NCBI GenBank assembly: GCA_029948255.1
Contig: JALIZF010001796.1
Span: 544,001 to 608,000, forward strand
DNA: 64,000 nucleotides
Reading direction: 5' to 3'
From: Telmatactis stephensoni
Lineage: Eukaryota; Cnidaria; Anthozoa; Actiniaria; Isophelliidae
The position numbers and the translations under genes were made by a program. Of this stretch, positions 11,960 to 23,414 are shown piece after piece (the stretch's first letter is position 1; each line of letters opens with the position of its first letter). The notes beneath the pieces are model-generated. The model ran no database searches and was not told where the DNA came from. It saw nothing but the letters and a program-made list of their open reading frames with translations.

Positions 11960-12557
11960 AGAAGACAGTGAACGCATCGATGCCCTCGAAGAGTATTCAA
12001 GAAGGGATTGTTTAGAAATTCGAGGGATTCCAGTGGTTGCAAGTGAGTCTACAGACCAGATAGTGAGCAAAGTTGGTTCCCTTATGGGTGTAAAAATACA
12101 TGTTGACGAAATATCGATCAGTCATCGCCTCCCAGTAAACACACAAGATAAGGGTTCCAACTCAACGAAGAATCAAGATCCTGCCATAATTGTTAAGTTT
12201 GTGCAACGTAAACTGAGGGATAAATTCTACTATGCACGCAAGCAGCTTCGAAATAAAACAACTACCGACTTGGGTTATACCCGATTCTCAAAGAGGAAAA
12301 TATTCGTAGTTGAATCCCTGACACCAAAGAACAAGCGTCTGTTCAAGAAAACCCTTGAAGCAAGGAAACAAATTGGCTATGAATTCATTTGGACCCGACA
12401 AGGAAAGATCTTCATCAGATATAACCGCGACGCCTCTGTTATTGCTATACGAAAGGAACAGGACATCACCAAGCTCGTACAAGTGAATCAACCCTGGAAG
12501 TTACAGCCTCAGTCAACCATCGACCCTCCCTCATCATCTTCAAATCATCCTGAATAA
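11960..12557 (+). pseudogene. LINE ORF1, 5'-truncated
   Basis: Open without an ATG from about 11963 to TAA at 12555-12557. It starts in the coiled-coil exit (DALEEYSRRDCLEIRGIPV) and carries EISISHRLP, RKLRDKFYYARKQL, FVVESLTPKNKRLFK and FIWTRQGKIFIRYN. The same motifs appear in the minus-strand copy at 1799-2480. The C-terminus is Ser/Pro-rich. The coiled-coil start is missing. ORF2 begins within a few bases of this stop, as is common in such LINEs. Confidence 0.75.
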
Positions 12558-13808
12558 GTGACTCACGGACTCGACATCTTGTCGTAAGTGCAAAAAACTA
12601 TTAAAAGACAACTGTAATGCTATTGAATGTGATTTTTGCCATAGATGGTATCATTTTAAATGTTCATTGCTGACAGTTAGATCTTTTAAGTATTATTGTG
12701 AGAACGACGATATATGGATGTGTGTCAATTGCAGAAAAGACACTTTCCCATTTCACAACGTCAATAATGATGTCCTAATTAATCAAATAGTATACAATTC
12801 AAATTCATCTTGTTTTTGCTCAAGTAAAATAAGTAACCTAAAGTTGGAGATGCTTCCAAAGTTTGACATCTTAAATTCATTCAACAGAGTCTCCCAGGTT
12901 TCAAATTATGATCCTGACCAAAATTTACCAACACAAATTAACTTCGATTATTATACAATTCATAAATTTCATGACAGCATAGAAATTAGAGATGCAAGCA
13001 TTCAAAATCATTTTTCTATTTTACACTGTAATATACGAAGTTTAGCGGCAAACCATACAAATCTTTTAAACGTGTTGCAAGACCTTAACCATGACTTTTC
13101 TGTAATCGGTTTGTCAGAAACCAAATTTCGTGAAGGACAAGAGCCTGTCTCCAATCTATCTATTGATGGTTATCATTTTGTATCACAGGGTAGTTTGTCC
13201 AACGCTGGAGGAGTGGGTTTTTTTGTAAAATCTAACTTGAAATTCTCTATAAGGAATGATTTAACGATTTCGAAACAGGAATATGAAACATTATGGATAG
13301 AAGTTGATTGTGCAAACAATCATAATATCCTCTGTGGTATCTTTTACAGACACCCTTCGACCCAGCCTGAAATTTTTCTTACTGATCTTGATTCAAAATT
13401 TGACAACATTCAAAGAGAAAATAAATATTGTATCATATTAGGCGATTTCAATATAAATCTTCTAAATTGTGACACCAGTCAACTGACATCTGATTTTCTT
13501 AATATTATGAATTCCCACTTTTTTACTCCTCATATCCTGCAGCCCACAAGAATTACAGATCATTCTGCTACTTTGATTGATAACATATTTTTCAATTCTT
13601 TAGAACCTGCTGTAATTAGTGGCAATATATTGAGTGATCTTACAGACCACTTACCGAATTTTTTTATCATTAACAAAATGTCGGCTCTTTCATCGAACTT
13701 TAAAGTATATAAGAGAGACTATTCTGAACTAGTTGAAAGTGCACTGATAGAGGAAGTTAGTTCGCTTCAATGGCATCAGATCTTTTCTTCTGCCAATAAT
13801 GTAAACAG

Positions 13809-13900
13809 AGTGGTTCGGTGGCACGAGTCAAGTTCGAGCCCGAGTCAAACACGAGTCACGAGCCAATTTCGAGCCAATTTCGAGCCAAGTTCAAAATCAT
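13809..13900. repeat. Subterminal CGAGYCR repeats at the MULE end
   Basis: Within the first 90 bp of the TIR the words CGAGTCA and CGAGCCA recur about eight times (for example ACGAGTCACGAGCC, then TTCGAGCCAATTTCGAGCC). The mirrored set is at ~20425-20513. In MULEs, subterminal repeats commonly serve as transposase-binding sites; that role is inferred here. Confidence 0.55.
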
Positions 13901-15173
13901 ATATTTTGCTCCATAATGTATTACTTTTAAGTTAAACTTCTAATCGGTTTCGAGGAAATGTCCAATCCAAAACTTCGCCGCTTCCCTTGCATATGGCGCG
14001 ATGATCATCACAAGGCCTCAAGGGGCCTCAATCTACAAAATTTTACAAAACCTTTCCATTCCGTGTCTTTCTGTGTCATTATATTTATTTCCTCCAATGG
14101 AATATACTCAACTACGAACTGCTGGATCATTTTTGAAGCATTTACTGACCTGGTTTCGCCAAATCAGTTCACGTAGGGAATGTCACCATTTTGAATGACA
14201 CAGGGATCCCAAAACATTAGGTTCGGTCAAACGACAAGGAAAACGTAAAAATACCGAAAATTACGCAAATGTAAAAAATAAAAAAAGGAAGCTATGGGTT
14301 ATTGTAAAAAAATGATAGGAGGAATACAGAATGTGTGAAAGAGATATTGGTTTATCACTAAAAACTTTGGAGGACAGTTTAAGCCTACTGGGGGGACTCC
14401 CTATAGTGTACACAGGAATCCCGAAACATATAAGTAAAATTCAAGATGGTGGCTCGTGATCACGTTTTTTTCGCAGGAAAAAAAATGCGATTCTAAACTG
14501 CCTAAAAACTAACTAAAGGTAAAACAAATTAGCAAAATTGTCGTCCCAACACTTTATTTGAACTCAACTTGTAGATTGTTATGTTAAATGAACGCAAACG
14601 TCTTTTTTAACAACAATAATGGGATTTAACTTGACTGCAGCACCTACGTAAACATAAGCAGAAAACGCTTGAAATGTTTTTAGTGCTTTGTCTATGGAGG
14701 AGGCTACAACTTCTTCTAACTGAAGGGATCCTTCTAACTATTACAGCAAGCAACAAAGAAGTTTGTTTTAACTTTGAGTCTTGTTGAACGTCAATAGCCT
14801 GAGTGATTTTTCTTCAGCCAGCACCCACAGCCAGCTTTTTCAACGGCTGTTATATAAAGTTTATAAAAGCAACGTGTTCTAAAATGATTCTAAATCGTAA
14901 ATAACACTGTAATATTGTTTTCAGGTACATTTATAAAACGTCTTTCGAACTGACATATTTTCAGACATAAATTTGAAGCCTAACGAACTCTAACGATTAA
15001 TTTAAGCCATTCCAATGCACAGACTCTTAGATAACCAATAGGTTGACCTATTTCAGTTTAGGGGAAACCTCTGCAATACTTGCGTGTGACGAATAGCAAT
15101 AAACAAATTGATAGTAATGACCTAAGTACTCAGTACTTTCCGGCTTACAAAAGTAAAGGGTATTAATTGTTTG

Positions 15174-18100
15174 TTAATCGTTGTATGAAAGCCATTTAAT
15201 GGGAAGTTGCTCTGAGAAAATTGTTTGATAATTTTCTGTGGTAAGGCTCTCTGCCACATCTTTTTGAAGAAGAATTTCTTCGGGTGTTTTAAGATGATCT
15301 GTGTTGATATTTATGCAATCCTTCTTAAGACAGAAATGGTATTTTCTGTCAACTGTAAATTCTTTTCCTTTGTCATTCTTGTGTGGTGGAGTCCACTTTG
15401 CTGTTACCTGTATCGAAATTTCACCGCGTTGAAATGGCTTTGAACACTTTGCATTTGAACAGCGAGGGGGTTTTCCTTTTGAGTGCACTTTGCCAATGCT
15501 CCATGATTGATTTCCCTTTGAGGTTTGTTTCGCTTTGGGTGCAGTGGGACGAGAAGGATCCTTCAAAATGTCCTCTAGCTCCGATTTCAGGTATGTACGC
15601 TGGTGGAGTAAATTACTTGTTTCTGGGACATTGTATACGTTCAGCAAAACCCATACGATATGACTACATTGATCTCTTGATGTACAGTATTTACATCCAT
15701 CACAGTCTGGTATATCAGCTATCGTTACTTTATAGGTACTCCCAGTTTTGTGAACAAGATTCACCTCCTGGCAATGGGCATTAAGAGTTTTAACATCTGA
15801 TACAGTGAAGGAACTTTTGCATGACCGTGCAATTTCTAGGGAACGTTGAAACTTTTTGCTTCTTGTACTGCGTTGTGGTGTTGGGCGTTTGTCATACCTG
15901 TGTTTTGTACTCTTTGATGTTGATGGCTCATCTCTTGTTTTTTGTGTTCGAGGTTTGGTATAAGCATCGTGTCTATGAGATGACTTTTCTTCCACAAAGT
16001 ATTCCGGTTGACGAGGCTGTAATTCTTCTTCGCTGTCTAGATCGTCGAGTTCTTTGCAGAAAGACATCGCCTGCTTCTTTTGTTCATGATGTCTTCTTCT
16101 TTGAAGTTCCTGCACAGAGGGCCCTTTTCCACCTTTGTAAGCACCACTTTGATAACCAGCCATTTTTCTTTTTATTTTCATACTTTCTGCAACATCCTCT
16201 CGACAAGCTTGGATAAGTGTCAAGTTCTCAGCCCCAAGTTGATGCCAACGTGAATGATGGACTTCAGCCATGTTTGTCTTTGGAACATTAAAGCCGGGCT
16301 TGAAGGCACGGAATACATGAGTTTTTCGTTTGTTCCACCACTCCCACCACTTGTTTAAGAATGGATGCTTGTCAATGAAACATTCAAGCTGAGTCTTGGC
16401 TTTATCATACATGTTTGTGGTTGTTGCTTTAAGAACTGAATCACAGAGAAACCGGTACTCATCCTTCACATCCTCTCCTACTAACTTCTTTACGTTGCGG
16501 TTAACTGTAAATTTCCAATGCAATTCGCAACTTACAGCTCTCGTAACTTCATCTTGACCGAGGGCTTCCTGTAGAGAAGACCAGAATCCCCCTCCCTCGT
16601 CAAAGACGTATAGATGTGGTTTGAAGGTATACTCTGTATTTCCAGTGTATTCTCGAAGGGCGTCATTAAGGAATGTCCAAAACATCTTGATGTTTGCTTT
16701 ACTTTCGGAGGGGCATTCCATTGTAGCAACTTTGACCATCTCTCTCAAGTGTGGTTCGTAAATCACAAGCGATATTGTTATATAACCTGTCACCCGATTG
16801 TGTTTGCCATCAACGTGGCATGGCTCAACTTTCAGGTGACCATCTCCTTCTCTGTCCATCTGTAATGCTATCGACAACTGGTCTTTACTTGTCTTAAAAA
16901 CAACTTTTTTCTCGCAATCAACTCTGTAGATCATGAATGGATCCTTAAGCACTTTTTTGACCTTGGACTTATATTGCATTACTGCGTCAAAACTGTGGCC
17001 AACAGGATCAACCGATTTCATAGCTGCACCTTTTACATTATTCATGACCTTTCTGTCCATGAGCTTGTCGGCAAGTTCTTCGATATCCTCTAGAGGTTGT
17101 TCTTGCTCAACAGCTTCTATGATCTTGTCATTAAAAAGTCGCGCAGGTTTCAAATTCTTTAACTTATAATCAGTTTCATCGAGTAGTTCTGAAATTCCAC
17201 TGCTACACTTGATGGGCACGCAAGTATGGTGTCCATAATGATATATTGTGACCTTGTCTTGTCCCTCAGGAAACTCCCATATCTTCTTTGCTTGACACTG
17301 AATAAACTCTGCCATAGCTCCACAAGTGCTACATTTCATTTCGGAAGCTCTTTTCTCAAACTGAACTCTATTTGCCTCCTTAAACTGACGCTTGTATCCA
17401 CAGTTCTCATTGTTACAACGGTAAGAACCCTTGCAGGATTTTATGAAACGCTTTCCTGAGAAGCCTGATCTTCTTGAAGTTGTGTAACTGCCCCATTGTC
17501 TGCCGTCTTTGCTGGAATCCATTTTATTGTTTTTGTCAAAAGGAAGTTGGTAAATCTTCAATCCATCAATGTTATAAGGAATCTTCTCCACATTTTCAAT
17601 CTCTACGTTTTTCCAAATATCTGGAGTGAGTTTCAAGCATCCATCCCTTCAAAAAAGGAGGTTTAATGATTTTTTTTTATGATTTTATAAGTAAAAATGT
17701 TTTATGAATATAACTAAATAGCAATTTTTACAGAACAATTATATCTACAGTTGAAACAAGTCATTTCACAACATTCCATACACTTTGTGATACCCGGTTT
17801 TGTATCGGTTATGCATTTGGGCTCATAGCCAACATGTTATCATTGGACAATCTGATCTAAGGTTAATAATGCATCGAAAACATAATCTACAAATTTCACT
17901 GGGTTCTTAAACACATCTTAAAGCTCTGAATGAGTTATGCCAATCCTACGTCATTACTGATATTTTGCAACGTTATGAACCATCTCACTCTCTAATCTTA
18001 TAATCTAAAATCTCTTTAATGCTCTTGAGTTTCTTGGATCTGTTATTTAAACAATAAAACACGGTCCTATTAAAAAGTTTATAAATGTATCTTTGTATTT

Positions 18101-19896
18101 TATGAAATATTGTAATGTTTTTATCCAATATAATGTCAAATGATGTTTTTAATATTGCAATATGTCTCCTAAGTGTTTCTCTAAATTTACATTTTATGAT
18201 GATTTTTTTGTTGTTTAAAAATTTTGAAGGCCCCAATTGAACATGAGGATACTTGCACTATGTAAGTATTTATTCATTAATATAAAAACAAATCACCACA
18301 TTATTATGGAAATATAATGTCAATGCCAGGAAATGTTATATTTACCTTGAATTTCCTTTATTCTTATGTTTTGTTTCAAACATAGATACATCATAATCAT
18401 CATCATCATCACTATACAAGGTTGATCTGGAAGCACTATGTTTCACAAATTTAAACAATCAGTTGATTTTGATGAAATTATTATGGGGAAAATGTTCTAT
18501 TTACCTTGGGTTTCCTTTATCCTTATGTGTTGGTTCAAACATAGATACATCATAATCATCATCATCATCACTATACAAGGTTGATCTGGAAGCATTCACA
18601 AATAAACAATCAGTTGATTTTAGTGAAATTATTATGGGGAAAATGTTCTATTTACCTTAGGTTTCCTTTATTCTTATGTGTTGGTTCAAACATAGATACA
18701 TCATAATCATCATCATCATCACTATACAAGGTTGATCTTGAAGCTCTACAGATGTATAGTCAGTTGATTTTAATGCGAATACAATTATCAAAGAAAATGT
18801 GAGAAATGTTCTGGAGGTTCAAATTAATGATTATCACTAAAAATACATAGCCCACATACCTCAATGTTTCATTATTTTTTTTAGTTGATTTTTCTGAGGT
18901 AGATTTTATGCGCTTTCCAGATTTAACTGGGGTATTTTCTGCACTAGTTATAACCTGAAATACATTTCCAATATTGAATATATGTCTCCAGTAGCTTGGG
19001 ATTCCTGTGCAAGCCCACAAGAAGCACTTACAGCAGGAATAGAAAAGGAAATTCAAAATAATGTAGCAACTATACAATTTACTCACAATAACGTCATGAT
19101 CAGTTTCGCTGAAAGAAGAAATACATCAATTAAATAATAAACTCTTTAACTATATGACAGAGATATATGCTCAGAAAAATGCACAGTCATAGTGATTAAA
19201 TAAAACTATCCCTTACCTGTTTAATGAGAGGTCAATGAAGTCAATCTGCAACAATGTATCACAAATAAATTACAGAAATCGTTATCTAAATTAAAATTTA
19301 CGGTAAAAGTTTTTGATTTTCTACGACTAAAAATGTCAACACCGCTGATCAAATCTCGTGGTACTGGTTTTTTACAATAATAAACTGTACGTAGATATTG
19401 CAGATGGTATTCGTACATTAACCGTGCAAACAGATTGTAATTAAATAATATTTGATATTATACGATTTTTTTGCTGATGAAATCTAGACAAAATGTGTTT
19501 TGCACGTACATCGCTAAGCAACGTGACTGACTCGTCAAGCTTGCAGAAAATCACAAATGCAACTGATTTCTCTATGATAACTTTAAGAACTCTGGGTATT
19601 TTATAGCTGAAGGTAAAGGACAGCAGTACAACTAGTATTCTTTGATAAAGGAGCAAAACTTCTCAACACGTGCAAATGTCATGAAATGCTCGTGGGCAGT
19701 CGTGCATGGGAATGTGCACGTGAGAGACGTTTCATAAACTTACCGCCTCTTTGGAGGACTTCGCTTCTCTGTCGGCTACTCCACACTCTAAAAAAATGTA
19801 GTCTGAATTACTTTAAATCCTTTAATGGAAGAAAATTTTATACCTAGCTTGTTTCTTACCTTTAATTTTCCTCCATTTTGAGCTGTCGAGAAGCAT
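15174..19896 (-). CDS. MULE transposase, nine exons, 980 aa
   Basis: Reconstructed from GT-AG sites with continuous frame: exons 19896-19860 (ATG), 19787-19744, 19245-19217, 19108-19087, 18954-18860, 18736-18656, 18585-18505, 18426-18346 and 17646-15174 (stop). The large last exon carries a FLYWCH/WRKY-GCM-like zinc finger (residues ~230-300: YRCNNENCG, then CSTCG and HYGHHTC), and a DDE-type MULE core with CHVDGKHN (~433-440), YVFDEGGG (~503-510), the MULE C-x2-H signature SCELHWKFTVNRN and TNMAEVHHSRWH (~615). A SWIM-type zinc finger, CDGC..CTSRDQCSH, follows near ~805-820. No internal stop or frameshift was seen. It should act in the nucleus to excise and insert its element. The family call is firm. 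Domestication is unlikely, since it sits inside intact TIRs. Confidence 0.88.
18346..18736 (-). repeat. Tandem triplication of an 81-nt acidic exon plus intron
   Basis: Three tandem units (periods 159 and 151 bp) each contain an 81-nt exon with its own AG acceptor and GT donor: 18736-18656, 18585-18505 and 18426-18346. Each is phase 2-2, so any number can be included without shifting frame. Each encodes about 27 residues with SDDDDDYDVSMFE followed by a basic THK-K-KG tail. Confidence 0.85.
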
Positions 19897-21647
19897 GTGA
19901 CAGTTGAGGTGGACTGGTAATGAGCAACCTGGATGACGGGATGCCTGTGTCCGTCAGTAGATATTTTTTTCTTTTGTTTATTTATAATAATACCTTTAAA
20001 GAAATATGTCCAACATGTCCATTGGACACCAATGGATTGATTTCTTCTTTTATTTTCGGTATTTTTACGTTTTCCTTGTCGTCTGTTGACCGAACTCGAA
20101 CCTAATGTTTTGGGATCCCTGTGTCATTCAAAATGGTGACATTCCCTACGTGAACTGATTTGGCGAAACCAGGTCAGTAAATGCTTCAAAAATGATCCAG
20201 CAGTTCGTAGTTGAGTATATTCCATTGGAGGAAATAAATATAATGACACAGAAAGACACGGAATGGAAAGGTTTTGTAAAATTTTGTAGATTGAGGCCCC
20301 TTGAGGCCTTGTGATGATCATCGCGCCACATGCAAGGGAAGCGGCGAAGTTTTGGATTGGACATTTCCTCGAAACCGATTAGAAGTTTAACTTAAAAGTA
20401 ATACATTATGGAGCAAAATATATGATTTTGAACTTGGCTCGAAATTGGCTCGAAATTGGCTCGTGACTCGTGTTTGACTCGGGCTCGAACTTGACTCGTG
20501 CCACCGAACCACTAATGTAAACACATTATTTGACACGTTTTTAAACACAATAACACCAATTATTGATAAACATGCTCCCATCAAGAAACTTTCCAAGCAG
20601 AAAATTAAAACTCTTTCCAAACCATGGATCACTAAAGGAATAAAAATGTCTATCAAAACCAAAAATTCTCTTTTTGAAAAATATCTTAAAACAAAGAATG
20701 CCTATCACCATGGTGAAATACAAAACGTACCGCAACAAAATAACCTCTCTCATTAAATTAAGTAAAAAGAATTATTATAATGATTACTTTACTAACAATT
20801 GCAACAACTTAAAAAATATTTGGAGAGGTATCAGACAAATTGTTACTACTAAAACGAGTAATAACCACATGCCTAGTAAAATCAGAAAGGTGACTCTGTG
20901 GTCAAAGAAGTTAGAGAAATATGTAATATTTTCAATAATTACTTCTCCTCTGTTGGTACCAATCTATCAAAATCCATTCCAACTAGTGCTAAATCTCCCT
21001 TGGAATATTTAGACTCAAGACAAGTTTCTAGTTTATATTTAGCTCCGATAACCCAAAAAGAAATTGAACAAGAAATTGATAAATTAGATGATTTAAAATC
21101 CTCGGATCCTTTTAGTATACCCACTAAACTTCTAAAACTGCTAAAATGTAAACTGTCCAAACCATTAGAATTAATTTATAATACTTCTGTTGATACTGCA
21201 GTAGTGCCTAGAAGTCTAAAGATCGCAAAAGTAATCCCTTTATTTAAAAAAGGCAGTCAATTAGATCCTAGTAATTACAGACCTATGTCGCTCTTGTCAA
21301 CATTCAATAAGATCCTCGAAAAGTTAGTGTATAAACGTATGATTAACTTTCTGGAAAAGAATAATATTCTTCATAATAACCAATTTGGCTTTCGTTCAAA
21401 CCATTCCACAACTCATGCGGTAACTCTTATACTTGACAAAATAGTTAAATCCATAGATGAAGGGTCTTTTTCATGTGGTCTTTTTCTTGACTTAAGTAAA
21501 GCCTTTGATTCAGTAGATCACAACATACTTTTGTCAAAACTTGAACACTATGGCATACGAGGTACTGTTTATAATTGGTTTTGCTCTTATCTATGTGACA
21601 GAAAGCAATTTGTTTCAATCAATAATATTAACTCGGACTATAGCATA

Positions 21648-21908
21648 CTATTCGCGGCAGTCCCTTTCACGCTCGTTCAATAAGAGATGGAGACATGCGA
21701 CCGCGCTTGTAGGAGTTGGAAGTGACTGAACACATTGGGACTGGGAGGGAGGGAAATTGGAAAGCGCGGGTGCATTAGGAGAACAAACGCGAAAGGAAAG
21801 AAGGATTGCCATAATCGACCTACTGTCGAAAGAGTCTTACGCGAACTGGGCCGAAGTGAGGTGTGCAGCTCTTATTTATACTCGCTCTGTAAGGGACTGG
21901 CGCGAATA
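21648..21908. mobile_element. Small TIR unit (254-261 bp), first of a tandem pair
   Basis: It starts CTATTCGCGGCAGTCCCTTT and ends AGGGACTGGCGCGAATA, so the ends are inverted (TCGCGSCAGTCCCT). The first ~60 bp and last ~75 bp are repeated at the two ends of the following 6.7-kb unit. ATAGC occurs at its left and right junctions. It is probably an internally deleted relative of the larger unit. Superfamily not recognised. Confidence 0.6.
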
Positions 21909-22884
21909 GCATACTATTCGCGGCAGTCCCTTTCACGCTCGTTCAATAAGAGATGGAGACATGCGACCGTCACCACCGGTTTCACGTTTTAGTACACCCA
22001 AAGCCATGGAACCCGGCTTCCTAAACTCAAACGAAGGCCAAAACTTAAACTATGAGAAAAACCAACCAAACCATCCATGACTCAAGACTAAATAGAGTCA
22101 ACACCAAAAGCATGGGACAGAGAACTCAGGTCCACTAGGGCCAAGGACTTTGATGCACGTGAAAGAAGGGGTATAGCGCCAACTATTATGTGGCTCATAA
22201 TGCGGCCAAACAGCCGGCAGCCGAATGTTAGTCAAGATCTGGCCAACAAGAACCCCGATTTGGAGGCCGTGGAGAGATTGACCATCGAATACCTTACTTT
22301 CTTCAAAGCGACAATGCGCAGGCACAATCACAAGTTCGAGGCGGAAATCACAAGATTCTCGAATCAACTCACTGGGTTCAAATCGCCGAAACAACAACCA
22401 CAATGACAGAACGATCCAACGAGAGAACACAAACGGAGATGGATGAAGACAAACCACTGTTTAGCGTCGAATTGAATCCACCACGATCAATTCTACAAGC
22501 AAATGGCCGGCCCTTCATCCCCTCTAGCCTACAGCGCCAATGCTCAATATTCTAGCGGACAGTTTGGGCAACAAGACTTGCCAGGGACATTCCGGGAAGT
22601 AACCGACATGGCCACGTTCAAATTGGCAGTAGACTAGCCGTTTCGAACAGAGACACAAGCTCTGCGAGCTCTTAACAACCGGAGATTGGATAGGCTCCCA
22701 AGATGAGCAGCGCAAGCGCATCAAATCGACGGCTTAAATCTGAGCTTAGAAATTGGATTGTTTCAAAACTGAGTTAATTTGGAAGCAAATTAGCTTCTTA
22801 AGCTCACGCCTATCAAGGAGAGCTGGTATTTATTTATTTATTTATTTATTTTTTATTTTTTATTTTTTTTTTAACTCAGACACT

Positions 22885-23414
22885 ATGTTTCGTTAACACA
22901 AATGAAAGCAATTTATTACAGTCTAGTTTACCCATACTTAACGTATGCAATTGTTGCATGGGGAAGTGCCTATAAAACTCACCTGACAAAGATACAAGTA
23001 AAACAAAATCACATAGTAAGGATACTATTCTTTGCAACACTCTATGGTAAAAACACCTCAAATGCTTTACCTTTTATCAATCTCCTAGATCTGTTAACAG
23101 TCCAAATATTTTCAAATTGAATTCTTTAAAATTTATCCTCCTATGGCAAACAAATCAGCTACCATCTATTTTTGACGATTACTCAGTTGATTTTGCAAAA
23201 AATAAACAGATATAACACTAGGTATGTTGCAAATCAAAATCTAGACAAACAAAAATTCAGAACAAACTTAGGAAAACAAACCGTTAGTGCTATAGCTTCT
23301 GACCTATGGAAAGAAATTCCAACCACTCTAAAAGAAATTAACAACATATATTTATTCAAAAAGAAAATTAAGGCGGTCTTGGTACAGAGACAGCAAGCAC
23401 AGTACACACAATAA
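22885..23414 (+). pseudogene. LINE ORF2 C-terminal fragment
   Basis: Reads AIYYSLVYPYLTYAIVAWG (22905-22960), a post-RT helix common to CR1/L2 elements. After a frame change come IYNTRYVANQNL and SAIASDLWKEIPTTLKE, ending in a stop at 23412-23414. It is 5'-truncated next to a TTTA-rich tract at 22830-22870. It is a different, older LINE from the one that this composite interrupts. Confidence 0.75.

Larger units (their letters stand above)
13809..20513 (-). mobile_element. Complete Mutator-like (MULE) DNA transposon, 6.7 kb
   Basis: It is bounded by inverted AGTGGTTCGGTGGCACGAG ends. TIRs span about 455 bp (13809-~14268 and ~20055-20513) and look nearly identical: a single difference was noticed in the open stretch near 13990 and 20331. 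The 10-bp duplication AATGTAAACA occurs at 13798-13807 and 20514-20523, with one extra G at the left junction. An 8-10-bp TSD and long TIRs fit MULEs, as does the encoded transposase (15174-19896). Removing the element precisely restores the host LINE reading frame. Long identical TIRs and an open gene imply a recent insertion. Confidence 0.9.

Noticed and set aside
15225..17459. Several plus-strand ORFs of 60-133 aa
   Set aside because: They are antisense shadows of the MULE transposase last exon and show no family motifs.
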